Source: an uncultured Eubacterium sp.
Lineage (GTDB): Bacteria > Bacillota > Clostridia > Lachnospirales > Lachnospiraceae
NCBI GenBank assembly: GCA_910586445.1
Contig: CAJUHV010000072.1
Span: 1-20,301 of the forward strand
Length of the DNA stretch: 20,301 nt
Direction of reading: 5' to 3'
In this document: piece by piece, positions 1-7,235 of the stretch
Layout of the letters: each line of letters starts with the position of its first letter
Numbering within the stretch: position 1 is the first letter of the stretch
Position numbers and translations under genes: made by a program
The notes under the pieces: model-generated
What the model saw: only the letters and a program-made list of their open reading frames with translations
Told to the model about the DNA's origin: nothing
Databases searched by the model: none

Positions 1-329
1 GAAAACACAAGGGGTACAGCGATTATTTAATCTACTAACTGTCAAAGACAGGATTGTATCATAAGAGGATGATTCTGGTGTTCGCAGAATCGTGTTTCTG
101 TTTATGGATTTATTCTGACAGGCAGAAAAAGCTGCCGGTATCGCAGGTTTACGAGCGTCAATGTACAAAGCTATATGGAAAATTACATTGCCTGTGATTA
201 TATTCTTTGATTTTCACGAATGAAAAAAAATATTATGGAAAATACGAACATGGAGTTTTAGATGCTATGGTAAAATGTATTGTAGAAATACTGTAAAAAT
301 AAGGAACCACCGCAGAAAGGGGCAGATGA
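1..329. other. Leader region upstream of the carbohydrate operon; no gene seen
   Basis: I see no convincing coding sequence in this AT-rich stretch. A short inverted repeat lies at 69-93. An extended -10-like element, TGGTAAAAT at 268-276, lies about 55 bp before the GH2 start codon but has no good -35 partner, so it is only a weak promoter candidate. I looked for a catabolite-repression (cre) operator and found no good match. The stretch probably holds the end of an upstream transcription unit and the control region of the GH2 operon. Confidence 0.4.
69..103 (+). terminator. Possible weak terminator hairpin
   Basis: GATTCTG (71-77) and CAGAATC (85-91) form a perfect 7-bp stem with a 7-nt loop. 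Two further pairs, one of them G-T, extend it outward to 69-93. The downstream side is T-rich (GTGTTTCTGTTT) but lacks an uninterrupted T run. It could end a transcript entering from before the window. The evidence is structural only. Confidence 0.3.
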
Positions 330-2570
330 ATGAGACAGGCCATAGAATTAAACAAGAACTGGATATTTGTAAAACACGCAGAAAATGTAACTGAAGCAGC
401 TGCAGTGCAGGGGGAAAAGATATCGCTTCCACATACATGGAATGCCGCAGACGGACAGGATGGGGGGAAATGATTATTACAGAGGAACCTGTTGGTACCG
501 CTGTATGCTGGAAAGGCCGCAGTTAAACGCAGGGCAGAAAGTATATCTGGAATTTGACGGTGCAGCTATGACTGCAGACGTGTATCTGAACGGAGAAAAG
601 CTGGCACACCATGAGGGCGGATATTCCAGATTCCGTGTGAATGTAACGGAAAAATTAAAAGTGGAGACAAATGAACTGGCAGTTTCCGTAGATAATACAG
701 ACAATGATCACGTATATCCGCAGAAAGCAGACTTCACTTTTTACGGAGGGCTGTACCGCATGGTGCGGATGGTAATTGTCCCAGAAGTTCATTTTTCCAT
801 GGATTATTACGGAGGAGACGGGATTCGGGTAACACCAGAAGTTACACTTGCGGATGGAAACGGGGAGCGTGCACAGGCAAAAGTAACTGTGGAAATCTGG
901 GCAGACGGCGGCGCAAAGATAGTTACAGTGACTGCAGCAGGTCAGACAAAGCAGGCGGCGGTTGAAGACGGTTATGCAAAAGCAGAATTTGAAATGTCCG
1001 ATGTACATTTATGGGACGGTGTGAAGGATCCTTATCTGTATACAGCAAAGGCGGAGCTTGCAAGCGGGGATGTGGTGGAGACACGTTTTGGATGCAGGAG
1101 TTTCTATGTGGATCCGCAGAAAGGATTTTTCTTAAACGGGCGTGCTTATCCCCTGCGCGGCGTCAGCCGCCATCAGGATCGTGCAGGAGTCGGAAATGCT
1201 CTGACATCTGCAATGCACCAGGAGGATATGGAGATTATAAAGGAAATCGGCGCGAATACTCTTCGTCTGGCGCATTACCAGCATGCACAGGAATTTTATG
1301 ATCTGTGTGATGAAAACGGATTGATCGTATGGGCGGAAATTCCATATATTACGCTGCATATGCCAAACGGAAGAGAAAATACGTTAAGCCAGATGCAGGA
1401 GCTGGTGGTACAAAACTATAACCACCCGTCTATTGTCTGCTGGGGGCTTTCTAATGAGATCACTGCCAGCGGCGGGGTGACAGAGGATCTGCTGGAGAAC
1501 CACCGCCTGCTGAATGACCTCTGCCACAGGCTGGATGCATCCAGATTTACAACAATGGCTGATGTGTTTATGTTAGAGACGGACAGCCCGGTTCTTGAAA
1601 TACCTGATGTGAACAGCTATAACCTGTATTTTGGATGGTATCTGGGGGAACTGAAGCAAAACGATGAATTTTTTGACGAATACCATGCGAAATATCCAGA
1701 CCGCTGCATTGGATTTTCGGAGTATGGGGCAGATGCCAATCCTCAGTACCAGAGCGCAGAGCCGGATAAAGGAGATTATACGGAGAGCTATCAGGCAGTA
1801 TTCCATGAACACATATTGCAGATGATCGAACAGAGACCGTGGCTGTGGGCAACCCATGTCTGGAACCTGTTTGATTTTGCCGCAGACGGAAGGGACGAGG
1901 GCGGCAAGAACGGACAGAATCAGAAAGGCCTGGTTACGATGGACCGGAAATTGAAAAAAGATGCATTTTATCTGTATAAAGCATACTGGAATCGGAAAGA
2001 ACCTTTTGTACATTTATGCGGGAGGCGTTATGCAGACCGTACAGAAGCAGAGACGGAAGTGAAAGTGTACTCCAACCAGCCGGAAGTTACACTGTTTGTA
2101 GACGGTAAAAAACAGAAACACTGCAGGGAAGCCATGTATTCCGTTTTAATGTTCCGATTTCTGGTACACATCGGATTGAAGCACAAGCTGGTGTATGCAG
2201 AGATTATATCACAGTGCGCAAAACAGAAGAAAAAAATATGGACTATGTATTCGGTCAGGCCGGCGGCGTGGTCAACTGGTTTGACAAGGATGATTTTAAA
2301 CCGGGGTATTTTTCCATCCGGGATACGATGGGGGCGCTGCAGAGCCATCCGCAGGCCGGTGCGCTGATTGGAAAGCTGACAGAAAGCGCATCTGCGGCAA
2401 GAGGAGATGTGGCTCAAAGCGTAAAAGATAATCCGAACCTCCAGAAGATGATGATGGGGATGACATTGGAAGGGATGCTGAAGCAGGTCCGAGATATGGT
2501 GACGCCAGAACAGGTAAAAGCGTTAAACGATGCATTACAGCAGATTAAAAAACCGGAACAGACGGAATAG
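330..2570 (+). CDS. Glycoside hydrolase family 2, beta-galactosidase-like; frame broken twice
   Basis: This is a retaining GH2 glycosidase, probably acting in the cytoplasm on galactosides or related oligosaccharides; no signal peptide is seen. ATG 330 follows AGGGG with a 7-nt spacer and begins MRQAIELNKNW. The frame shifts +1 in the G6 run at 462-467, so the catalytic core reads in another frame. It returns to the first frame after an apparent one-base loss in the A-rich tract around 2107-2118. The repaired protein is about 746 aa. It has an N-terminal jelly-roll domain (WNAADGQDGG, then NDYYRGTCWYR), a TIM barrel with acid/base Glu at about 376 in GLSNEI and nucleophile Glu at about 464 in GFSEYG, a C-terminal beta domain (VTLFVDGKK) and a helical tail of about 100 residues ending KPEQTE. 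Without repair the longest piece is 442-2367 and the tail is a separate 2214-2570 frame. Both lesions sit in homopolymers, so sequencing error and true decay are both possible. Substrate specificity is inferred. Confidence 0.85.
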
Positions 2571-2591
2571 ATGAAAAAGGGAGGCGTGGCT

Positions 2592-3440
2592 ATGCCGGTA
2601 AGGGCAGTACAGCAGATCATGTTGGGGACAGTAACAGCAAAAGAACGGCAGGCAGCAGAAACGCTGTCTGCAATCAAACAGGCAGGATATGACGGGATAG
2701 AATTAAATGGATTTATGATCCGTCCAACATCCTTTATGGTCCGCATGATGACAAAAATGGCCGGGATGCCGGTAGGAAAGGGAGGCGGGCTGGACTGGAA
2801 AGCACTGGTAAAGGAGGCAGGGCTTTGTGTGGTCAGCGTGCATGAGGACCTTGGTTCTATAAAAAGAGATCCGGCCGCAGTTATAAAGGAGGCAGAAGAA
2901 TTCGGGACACAATATGTAGTTATTACAGGAATGTACCGTTTTGATTATTCTGATGCATCTGCAGTCGGGATGCTTATTAAAGACCTGAATGAGGCAGGAA
3001 AAAAGTTAAAGAATGGAGGAATCAGTCTTTTATATCATAACCATAACTGTGAATTCCGTAAAGTCGGGAAAGGAAAAACAGCATATCAGATGCTGCTGGA
3101 GGAGACTGACCCGGAATTTGTAAATTTTGAATTTGATTCCTACTGGCCGACAGAAGCAGGGGCAGATGCGCTGGCATGGATGCACCGGCTTGGAGAACGG
3201 ATGAAGCTGTATCATATTAATGACAGGGGCAGCCGTGTATCAGGAGCGTCCATGACTCCGATTTTACAGTCAGACAGTATGGAGCTGGGGTATGGGAATA
3301 TGGACCTGGTTTCTATGACAGAACAGGCAAAGGCGGCTGGCGTGGATGCAGTTATCTTAGAGAGCCATAAAAACTGGGCGGAGAAATCCCCGGTCAGATC
3401 TATACAGCTTTCTGCAGAATTTATGAAGAAGTATGTCTGA
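2592..3440 (+). CDS. Sugar phosphate isomerase/epimerase (xylose isomerase-like TIM barrel)
   Basis: This 282-residue protein belongs to the AP-endonuclease-2 / xylose-isomerase-like TIM-barrel superfamily, whose members use a divalent metal to isomerise or epimerise sugars or to process related metabolites. Barrel-strand motifs with likely metal ligands are visible: YDGIELNGF near the start, LLYHNHNCEF, VNFEFDSYW, LYHINDRG and VILESHKN near the C terminus. An in-frame ATG at 2571 abuts the GH2 stop codon. I chose ATG 2592 because a GGGAGG Shine-Dalgarno lies just upstream of it and the protein then begins MPVRAVQQIMLGT. Its place between a GH2 and a GH43 gene in one apparent operon suggests it handles a sugar released by them. 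The exact substrate cannot be read from sequence. Confidence 0.85.
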   Translation: MPVRAVQQIMLGTVTAKERQAAETLSAIKQAGYDGIELNGFMIRPTSFMVRMMTKMAGMPVGKGGGLDWKALVKEAGLCVVSVHEDLGSIKRDPAAVIKEAEEFGTQYVVITGMYRFDYSDASAVGMLIKDLNEAGKKLKNGGISLLYHNHNCEFRKVGKGKTAYQMLLEETDPEFVNFEFDSYWPTEAGADALAWMHRLGERMKLYHINDRGSRVSGASMTPILQSDSMELGYGNMDLVSMTEQAKAAGVDAVILESHKNWAEKSPVRSIQLSAEFMKKYV

Positions 3441-3465
3441 TGGCAGGGTGAAAGGAGAATAAAAA

Positions 3466-4908
3466 ATGAAAAAACAGGCTTTGAATCCGTTTCTGCCTGG
3501 TTATGAATATATACCGGATGCGGAACCTTATGTATTTGGAGACAGGCTTTATATTTATGGCAGCCATGACAGGTTTGACGGGGACGACTTTTGCCTGAAT
3601 GATTACGTCTGCTGGTCAGCTCCCGTGGATGATCTGGGAATCTGGGAAAAGGAAGGCGTTATTTATTGTGCAAAACAGGATCCTTTGAATGAAGACGGAA
3701 CACAGCATCTGTTTGCGCCGGATGTGCAGAACGGGCTGGACGGCAGGTATTATCTGTTTTACTGCCTCAGCCGTTCTTCAACGGTATCAGTAGCAGTCTG
3801 TGATACGCCGGCAGGGGAATATCAGTTTTACGGGCATCTTCATTTCCCGGATGGAACTTTATATGGGACAAGGCCGGGAGATGTTTTTAACTTTGATCCC
3901 GGTGTGTTTCGGGATGACGATGGAAAACTGTATCTGTATACAGGGATTTCTTATACAAAAGATTCCGCTGTGCGCAGATTTATGGAAGGAAAAATGCGCA
4001 TTGACGGCTCTTATTGTGTGGAATTGGCAGAAGATATGCTGACCGTGCGTAGTGAGCCTGTCGTGGCTGTTCCCGGAGAAGTGCTGGCAGAAGGAACAGA
4101 GTTTGCGGGACATGGTTTTTTCGAAGCAAGCAGTCCGCGTAAGATCAACGGGCGGTATTATATGGTATATTCGTCTGTCAAAAGCCACGACCTGTGTTAT
4201 GCGGTAAGTGAATCTCCCAAAGAAGGATTCCGCTTTGGCGGAGTAATTGTGAGCATTGGAGATATAGGGCTTGTAGAGGAGCGCCAGGCTGTCAATTATC
4301 TGGGCAATACTCATGGAGGACTGGTTCAGATCGCAGGACAATGGTATATTTTTTATCACCGTCATACAAACGGGCACCGTAATTCCAGGCAGATGTGTGC
4401 AGAACCTGTTACGATTACAGATGATGGCAGAATTGCCCAGACAGAGGTTACCAGCTGTGGATTAAATGGTGGCCCGCTGCGTGGAAATGGGAGGTACGAA
4501 GCCAGGATTGCCTGCAATCTGTCGAGTGTGGAAGGGACATATACCTATCAGAAAGAGAAAATGCCAGGAAAAGAGAAGCACCCGTATTTTACACAGGATG
4601 GCGCAGACCGGGAGAACCATTCCAATCAGCACATCGCGAATATGAGAGACGGGGCATGGGCTGGTTTTAAATATTTTGATATCTGCACATGCAGTGAAAT
4701 CAGGATTTCTGCGCGGGGAAGCGCCAGGGGAAAGATTTTGGTACAGAGTGAAAGAGGAGGAGAAGTCCTAGGAACTATCCGACTCCATCCGTCGGCTGAC
4801 TGGCAGGAATTTTCTGGAGAATTTCATATAGACCCGGGGATTCATGCGCTTTATTTTACTTATCAGGGAACAGGATACGTGGACTGGCTGTGGTTTGAAC
4901 TTTATTAG
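3466..4908 (+). CDS. Glycoside hydrolase family 43 with C-terminal CBM6-like domain
   Basis: This 480-residue enzyme fits GH43, an inverting five-bladed beta-propeller family of beta-xylosidases, alpha-L-arabinofuranosidases and related activities. The catalytic triad expected for the family is visible: general base Asp18 in PDAEPYVF, pKa-modulating Asp144 in FNFDPGVF and general acid Glu220 in GFFEASSPR. Roughly residues 365-480 form a beta-rich module ending VDWLWFELY, which resembles a CBM6-type carbohydrate-binding domain. No signal peptide is seen, so it probably acts on imported oligosaccharides. ATG 3466 follows AAGGAGAA with normal spacing, 25 bp after the isomerase gene, consistent with a GH2-isomerase-GH43 operon for xylan-, arabinan- or galactan-type side chains. 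No clear terminator follows. Confidence 0.9.
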   Translation: MKKQALNPFLPGYEYIPDAEPYVFGDRLYIYGSHDRFDGDDFCLNDYVCWSAPVDDLGIWEKEGVIYCAKQDPLNEDGTQHLFAPDVQNGLDGRYYLFYCLSRSSTVSVAVCDTPAGEYQFYGHLHFPDGTLYGTRPGDVFNFDPGVFRDDDGKLYLYTGISYTKDSAVRRFMEGKMRIDGSYCVELAEDMLTVRSEPVVAVPGEVLAEGTEFAGHGFFEASSPRKINGRYYMVYSSVKSHDLCYAVSESPKEGFRFGGVIVSIGDIGLVEERQAVNYLGNTHGGLVQIAGQWYIFYHRHTNGHRNSRQMCAEPVTITDDGRIAQTEVTSCGLNGGPLRGNGRYEARIACNLSSVEGTYTYQKEKMPGKEKHPYFTQDGADRENHSNQHIANMRDGAWAGFKYFDICTCSEIRISARGSARGKILVQSERGGEVLGTIRLHPSADWQEFSGEFHIDPGIHALYFTYQGTGYVDWLWFELY

Positions 4909-5048
4909 TTAGAAAAAAATCTGGTATGGCATTATTGCGATTGTAGTTTTTAAGTGCCGGTATGCCAAAGGATGTTTTAATATGCGGAGATTTCAGAAAC
5001 AGGCAGTTTTAAAACAGACTTTAACAGCACGAATTGAAAATATTTTTA

Positions 5049-5197
5049 GTCTCTGTTAATGCAGGCCTGGCCCTCGGCGCGGCCTTGAGCGCGGCCCTCA
5101 GCTTTTACCTTATATCGGCATGGTCATAATTGTGTACGCGGCAGCCGGCCTGCTGTCGCTGCCTGCGATACGAATAGGATTTACAAAGGTAAGATAA
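5049..5197 (+). pseudogene. Possible 3' remnant of a membrane transporter gene
   Basis: A GC-rich patch in otherwise AT-rich intergenic DNA carries two short overlapping reading frames that look like one decayed gene. The first (through 5061) reads NAGLALGAALSAALSFYLI. A second frame then continues MVIIVYAAAGLLSLPAIR and ends with a basic tail and a stop at 5195-5197. Together they resemble the last two membrane helices and C terminus of a major-facilitator-type transporter with a one-base frame change between 5100 and 5120. The evidence is composition and hydrophobicity only. The rest of 4909-5048 shows nothing I can assign. Confidence 0.35.
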
Positions 5198-5216
5198 AAT
5201 CGAAACCTGCATAACG

Positions 5217-5245
5217 TTGACACACGCATGTTTGATGTGTATAAT
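5217..5245 (+). promoter_or_regulatory. Perfect consensus sigma-A promoter upstream of the MITE and glycosyltransferase operon
   Basis: TTGACA (5217-5222) and TATAAT (5240-5245) are separated by exactly 17 bp, an ideal housekeeping promoter. Transcription should start near 5252, only a few bases before MITE copy 1 (5259-5418), and run into the GT2 gene at 5462. The 5' leader would therefore begin with a 160-nt self-complementary RNA. It may have belonged to the pre-insertion arrangement, with the MITE landing just downstream. Confidence 0.75.
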
Positions 5246-5258
5246 CCTATATAGCTTA

Positions 5259-5418
5259 GAGCGTGTTTGAAAAATGCTTTCCGTGAGATGTGCTTCACAC
5301 TTGGTGGATAATTCATCCCAAATTTATGAGGCATAGCGGGCTATGTTGATTAAATTTGGGATGAATTATCCGCAAAGTGGGGAATGCAGATCGCGGGAAT
5401 GATTTTTAAGACACGCTC
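5259..5418 (+). mobile_element. MITE copy 1, 160-bp palindromic element with TA flanks
   Basis: The element begins GAGCGTGTTTGAAAAATGC and ends CACGCTC, flanked on each side by TA (5257-5258 and 5419-5420). It carries no coding sequence. It is nearly a full-length palindrome: 21-bp arms at GGATAATTC...AAATTTA and their perfect reverse complement surround a central CATAGC-GG-GCTATG whose centre is the exact midpoint, 5338.5. Copy 2 at 10031-10190 is the same element inverted, with 151 of 160 positions matching by hand count and no gaps. Small size, inverted ends, TA duplication and lack of a transposase fit a non-autonomous element mobilised by an IS630/Tc1-mariner-type transposase. No such gene is in the window. 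Its right end has two substitutions relative to the other copies. Confidence 0.88.
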
Positions 5419-5461
5419 TAGAATACTCAATTAGAATTTAGTTAGATATGGGGATAAGAAA

Positions 5462-6265
5462 ATGCCTGAGATTTCTGTTTTGATGGGAACGTATAATGAA
5501 AAAAATAAAGAGCATGTGGCGCAGGCAGTCGATTCGATTTTAAACCAGACGTTTACGGATCTTGAGCTGATAATATGCGATGACGGCTCAAAGGAAGAGT
5601 TTTACCAGTGGCTGAAAAAATACTGCCGTAAGGATGCAAGAATCCGGCTGCTGCGCAACCGGAAAAACCGCGGCCTGGCAGTAGTCTTAAATAAATGTTT
5701 CCGCTGCTCCAGGGGCAGGTTTGTAGCCCGCATGGATGCAGATGATCTTTCGAAAAAAGACAGGCTTTTGAAGCAGGCAGCTTTTTTAAAGGAGCATGGG
5801 GAATATGCGCTGGTAGGATGCGAGGCTGAAATGATCGGGGATGACGGTGTATGGGGAATCCGGCATATGGAGAGGGTTCCTCAGAAAACATCATTTTTAA
5901 GCACCTCTCCGTTTATTCATCCGTCTGTTATGCTGCGCCGGGAAGTACTGGTTCGGATGCGCGGCTATCGTGTGCTGCCTAGGACGCTGCGGGTAGAGGA
6001 CTATGACTTTTTTATGCGCCTGTATGCGGCAGGGTACAGGGGGTACAATCTGCCGGAGGCATTGTTTCAGTACAGGGAGGACAGGCGGGCTTATGGAAAG
6101 CGTAAATACCGCTACCGGGTCAATGAATGCTGGGTGCGGTATCAGGGATTTCGGGCACTCGGCATATTAAACGGAAATCTTAGGTATGTGGCAAAGCCGC
6201 TTGCGGCAGGGCTGATTCCGGGATTTGTTATGAGCAGGCTGCACGGCAGGCATTTTGCGGGATAG
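5462..6265 (+). CDS. Family 2 glycosyltransferase (GT-A fold)
   Basis: This 267-residue protein transfers a sugar from a nucleotide-sugar donor, probably onto a cell-surface polysaccharide or lipid-linked intermediate on the cytoplasmic face of the membrane. GT2 features run in order: SVLMGTYNE at the N terminus, LIICDDGS binding the donor base, MDADD as the metal-binding DXD-type motif near residue 95, and VEDYDFFMRLY containing the ED catalytic-base motif near residue 180. There is no clear transmembrane segment. A modest GGGGA ribosome site precedes ATG 5462. The leader from the promoter at 5217 contains MITE copy 1. The gene ends 8 bp before pgeF, so the two are probably co-transcribed. 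Acceptor and donor cannot be assigned. Confidence 0.88.
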   Translation: MPEISVLMGTYNEKNKEHVAQAVDSILNQTFTDLELIICDDGSKEEFYQWLKKYCRKDARIRLLRNRKNRGLAVVLNKCFRCSRGRFVARMDADDLSKKDRLLKQAAFLKEHGEYALVGCEAEMIGDDGVWGIRHMERVPQKTSFLSTSPFIHPSVMLRREVLVRMRGYRVLPRTLRVEDYDFFMRLYAAGYRGYNLPEALFQYREDRRAYGKRKYRYRVNECWVRYQGFRALGILNGNLRYVAKPLAAGLIPGFVMSRLHGRHFAG

Positions 6266-6273
6266 GTGTATTT

Positions 6274-7158
6274 ATGAATATAGCGGATTTTAAAACAACA
6301 GATGATAACCATGTTTATGACCTGACAGACGACAGCCCGGATGGCGGCGTGCCGCTGTTAAAGTTTCCAATTATAGAGCAATTAGGGATAGCAGAGCATG
6401 GCTTTACAACACGTGCCGGCGGGGTCAGCCGGGGAATTTTTTCTACGCTGAATGTAAGCTATACAAGAGGCGATGACCTGACAGCGGTTGATGAGAATTA
6501 TAAGCGTATTGCCGTTTCTATGCATGCGGATGCAGCGGATTTTGTATTATCAGATCAGACACATACGACAAATATAAGGAAAGTGACAGGCGATGACCGC
6601 GGGAAAGGGATTGTACGGGAAAAAGATTACCATGATATCGACGGGCTGGTGACAGATGAGCCGGGCATTGTGCTGTCGGCATTTTTTGCAGACTGTGTGC
6701 CTGTTTTTTTTGTAGACCCGCTGCATCATGCGGCCGGAATCAGCCATTCGGGCTGGCGCGGGACAATTCACCGTATGGGGCGTGAAACGATACGGGTAAT
6801 GCAGGAGGCGTATGGAAGCAGGCCGAAAGATCTGATCTGCGCGATAGGCCCGTCGATCTGCCAGTCCTGCTACGAAGTCAGCGAAGATGTCGCAGTGCGT
6901 TTTATGGAAGAATTTCAAGGGCATGGAGAGCAGCTGTGCTATTTAAAAAGCCCTGGCAAATATCAGCTGAATCTGTGGAAGGCAAATGAACTGGTGCTGC
7001 TTGAGGCGGGCATACTGCCTGAACATATGGCGGTGACAAATATCTGTACGTGCTGTAATGCCCGCCTGCTGTTTTCACACCGGGCAAGCCATGGCAGGCG
7101 CGGCAATCTGGGTGCGTTTATCAAATTAAAGGAAAAGCTGCGCGGAAAAGATTTTTAA
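6274..7158 (+). CDS. pgeF: PgeF/YfiH-family peptidoglycan editing factor / purine nucleoside phosphorylase-like
   Basis: This 294-residue protein belongs to the YfiH/DUF152 (PgeF, LACC1-like) family. Members have been linked to peptidoglycan precursor editing in E. coli and to purine nucleoside phosphorolysis and deamination. The zinc ligands expected for the family are present: His97 in SDQTHTT, Cys141 in FADCVPV and His158 in ISHSGWRGT. Other family signatures are EHGFTTRAGGVS, AIGPSICQSCYEV and the C-terminal CTCCNARLLFSHRA...GRRGN. Length is typical, slightly long at the N terminus. It lies 8 bp after the glycosyltransferase gene and is followed by spoIVA. Family assignment is firm; which activity dominates in vivo is not readable here. 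Confidence 0.92.
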   Translation: MNIADFKTTDDNHVYDLTDDSPDGGVPLLKFPIIEQLGIAEHGFTTRAGGVSRGIFSTLNVSYTRGDDLTAVDENYKRIAVSMHADAADFVLSDQTHTTNIRKVTGDDRGKGIVREKDYHDIDGLVTDEPGIVLSAFFADCVPVFFVDPLHHAAGISHSGWRGTIHRMGRETIRVMQEAYGSRPKDLICAIGPSICQSCYEVSEDVAVRFMEEFQGHGEQLCYLKSPGKYQLNLWKANELVLLEAGILPEHMAVTNICTCCNARLLFSHRASHGRRGNLGAFIKLKEKLRGKDF

Positions 7159-7171
7159 CAGAAAAAAATAG

Positions 7172-7199
7172 GAATAGTTCCCGTCCTAAGACATAAAGT
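7172..7199 (+). promoter_or_regulatory. Candidate sigma-E (sporulation) promoter of spoIVA
   Basis: GAATAGT (7172-7178) matches the B. subtilis sigma-E -35 consensus GHATATT at six of seven positions. CATAAAGT (7192-7199) matches the -10 consensus CATACANT closely, with a 13-bp spacer. The predicted start is near 7206, between pgeF and spoIVA. spoIVA is a known mother-cell, sigma-E-dependent gene, so position and motif agree. It also favours the spoIVA start at 7236, since an ATG at 7215 would lie only about 9 nt into the transcript. Confidence 0.5.
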
Positions 7200-7235
7200 A
7201 TAAAAAGTATATTTATGGCAGGAAGGACAGGGAGG

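Noticed and set aside
241..300. CcpA catabolite-repression site before the GH2 operon
   Set aside because: GGAAAATACGAACATGG superficially resembles a cre site, but the spacing between the TG, CG and CA positions does not fit the consensus.
462..467. Programmed ribosomal frameshift in the GH2 gene
   Set aside because: There is no slippery heptamer with a downstream pseudoknot, and a second compensating lesion 1.6 kb later is not expected for programmed shifting.
1011..1301. Plus-strand 96-codon frame inside the GH2 gene
   Set aside because: It overlaps the catalytic domain in another frame, is Cys/Gly/Arg-rich and has no family features.
5065..5100. GC-rich microrepeat (GCGCGGCC units) as a CRISPR-like or regulatory repeat
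   Set aside because: The units are irregular and better explained as Ala/Leu-rich membrane-helix codons of a decayed gene.
5259..5418. MITE hairpin as an ordinary Rho-independent terminator
   Set aside because: The stem is far longer than a terminator, the ends are TA-flanked inverted repeats shared with other copies, and no U run follows the outer stem.
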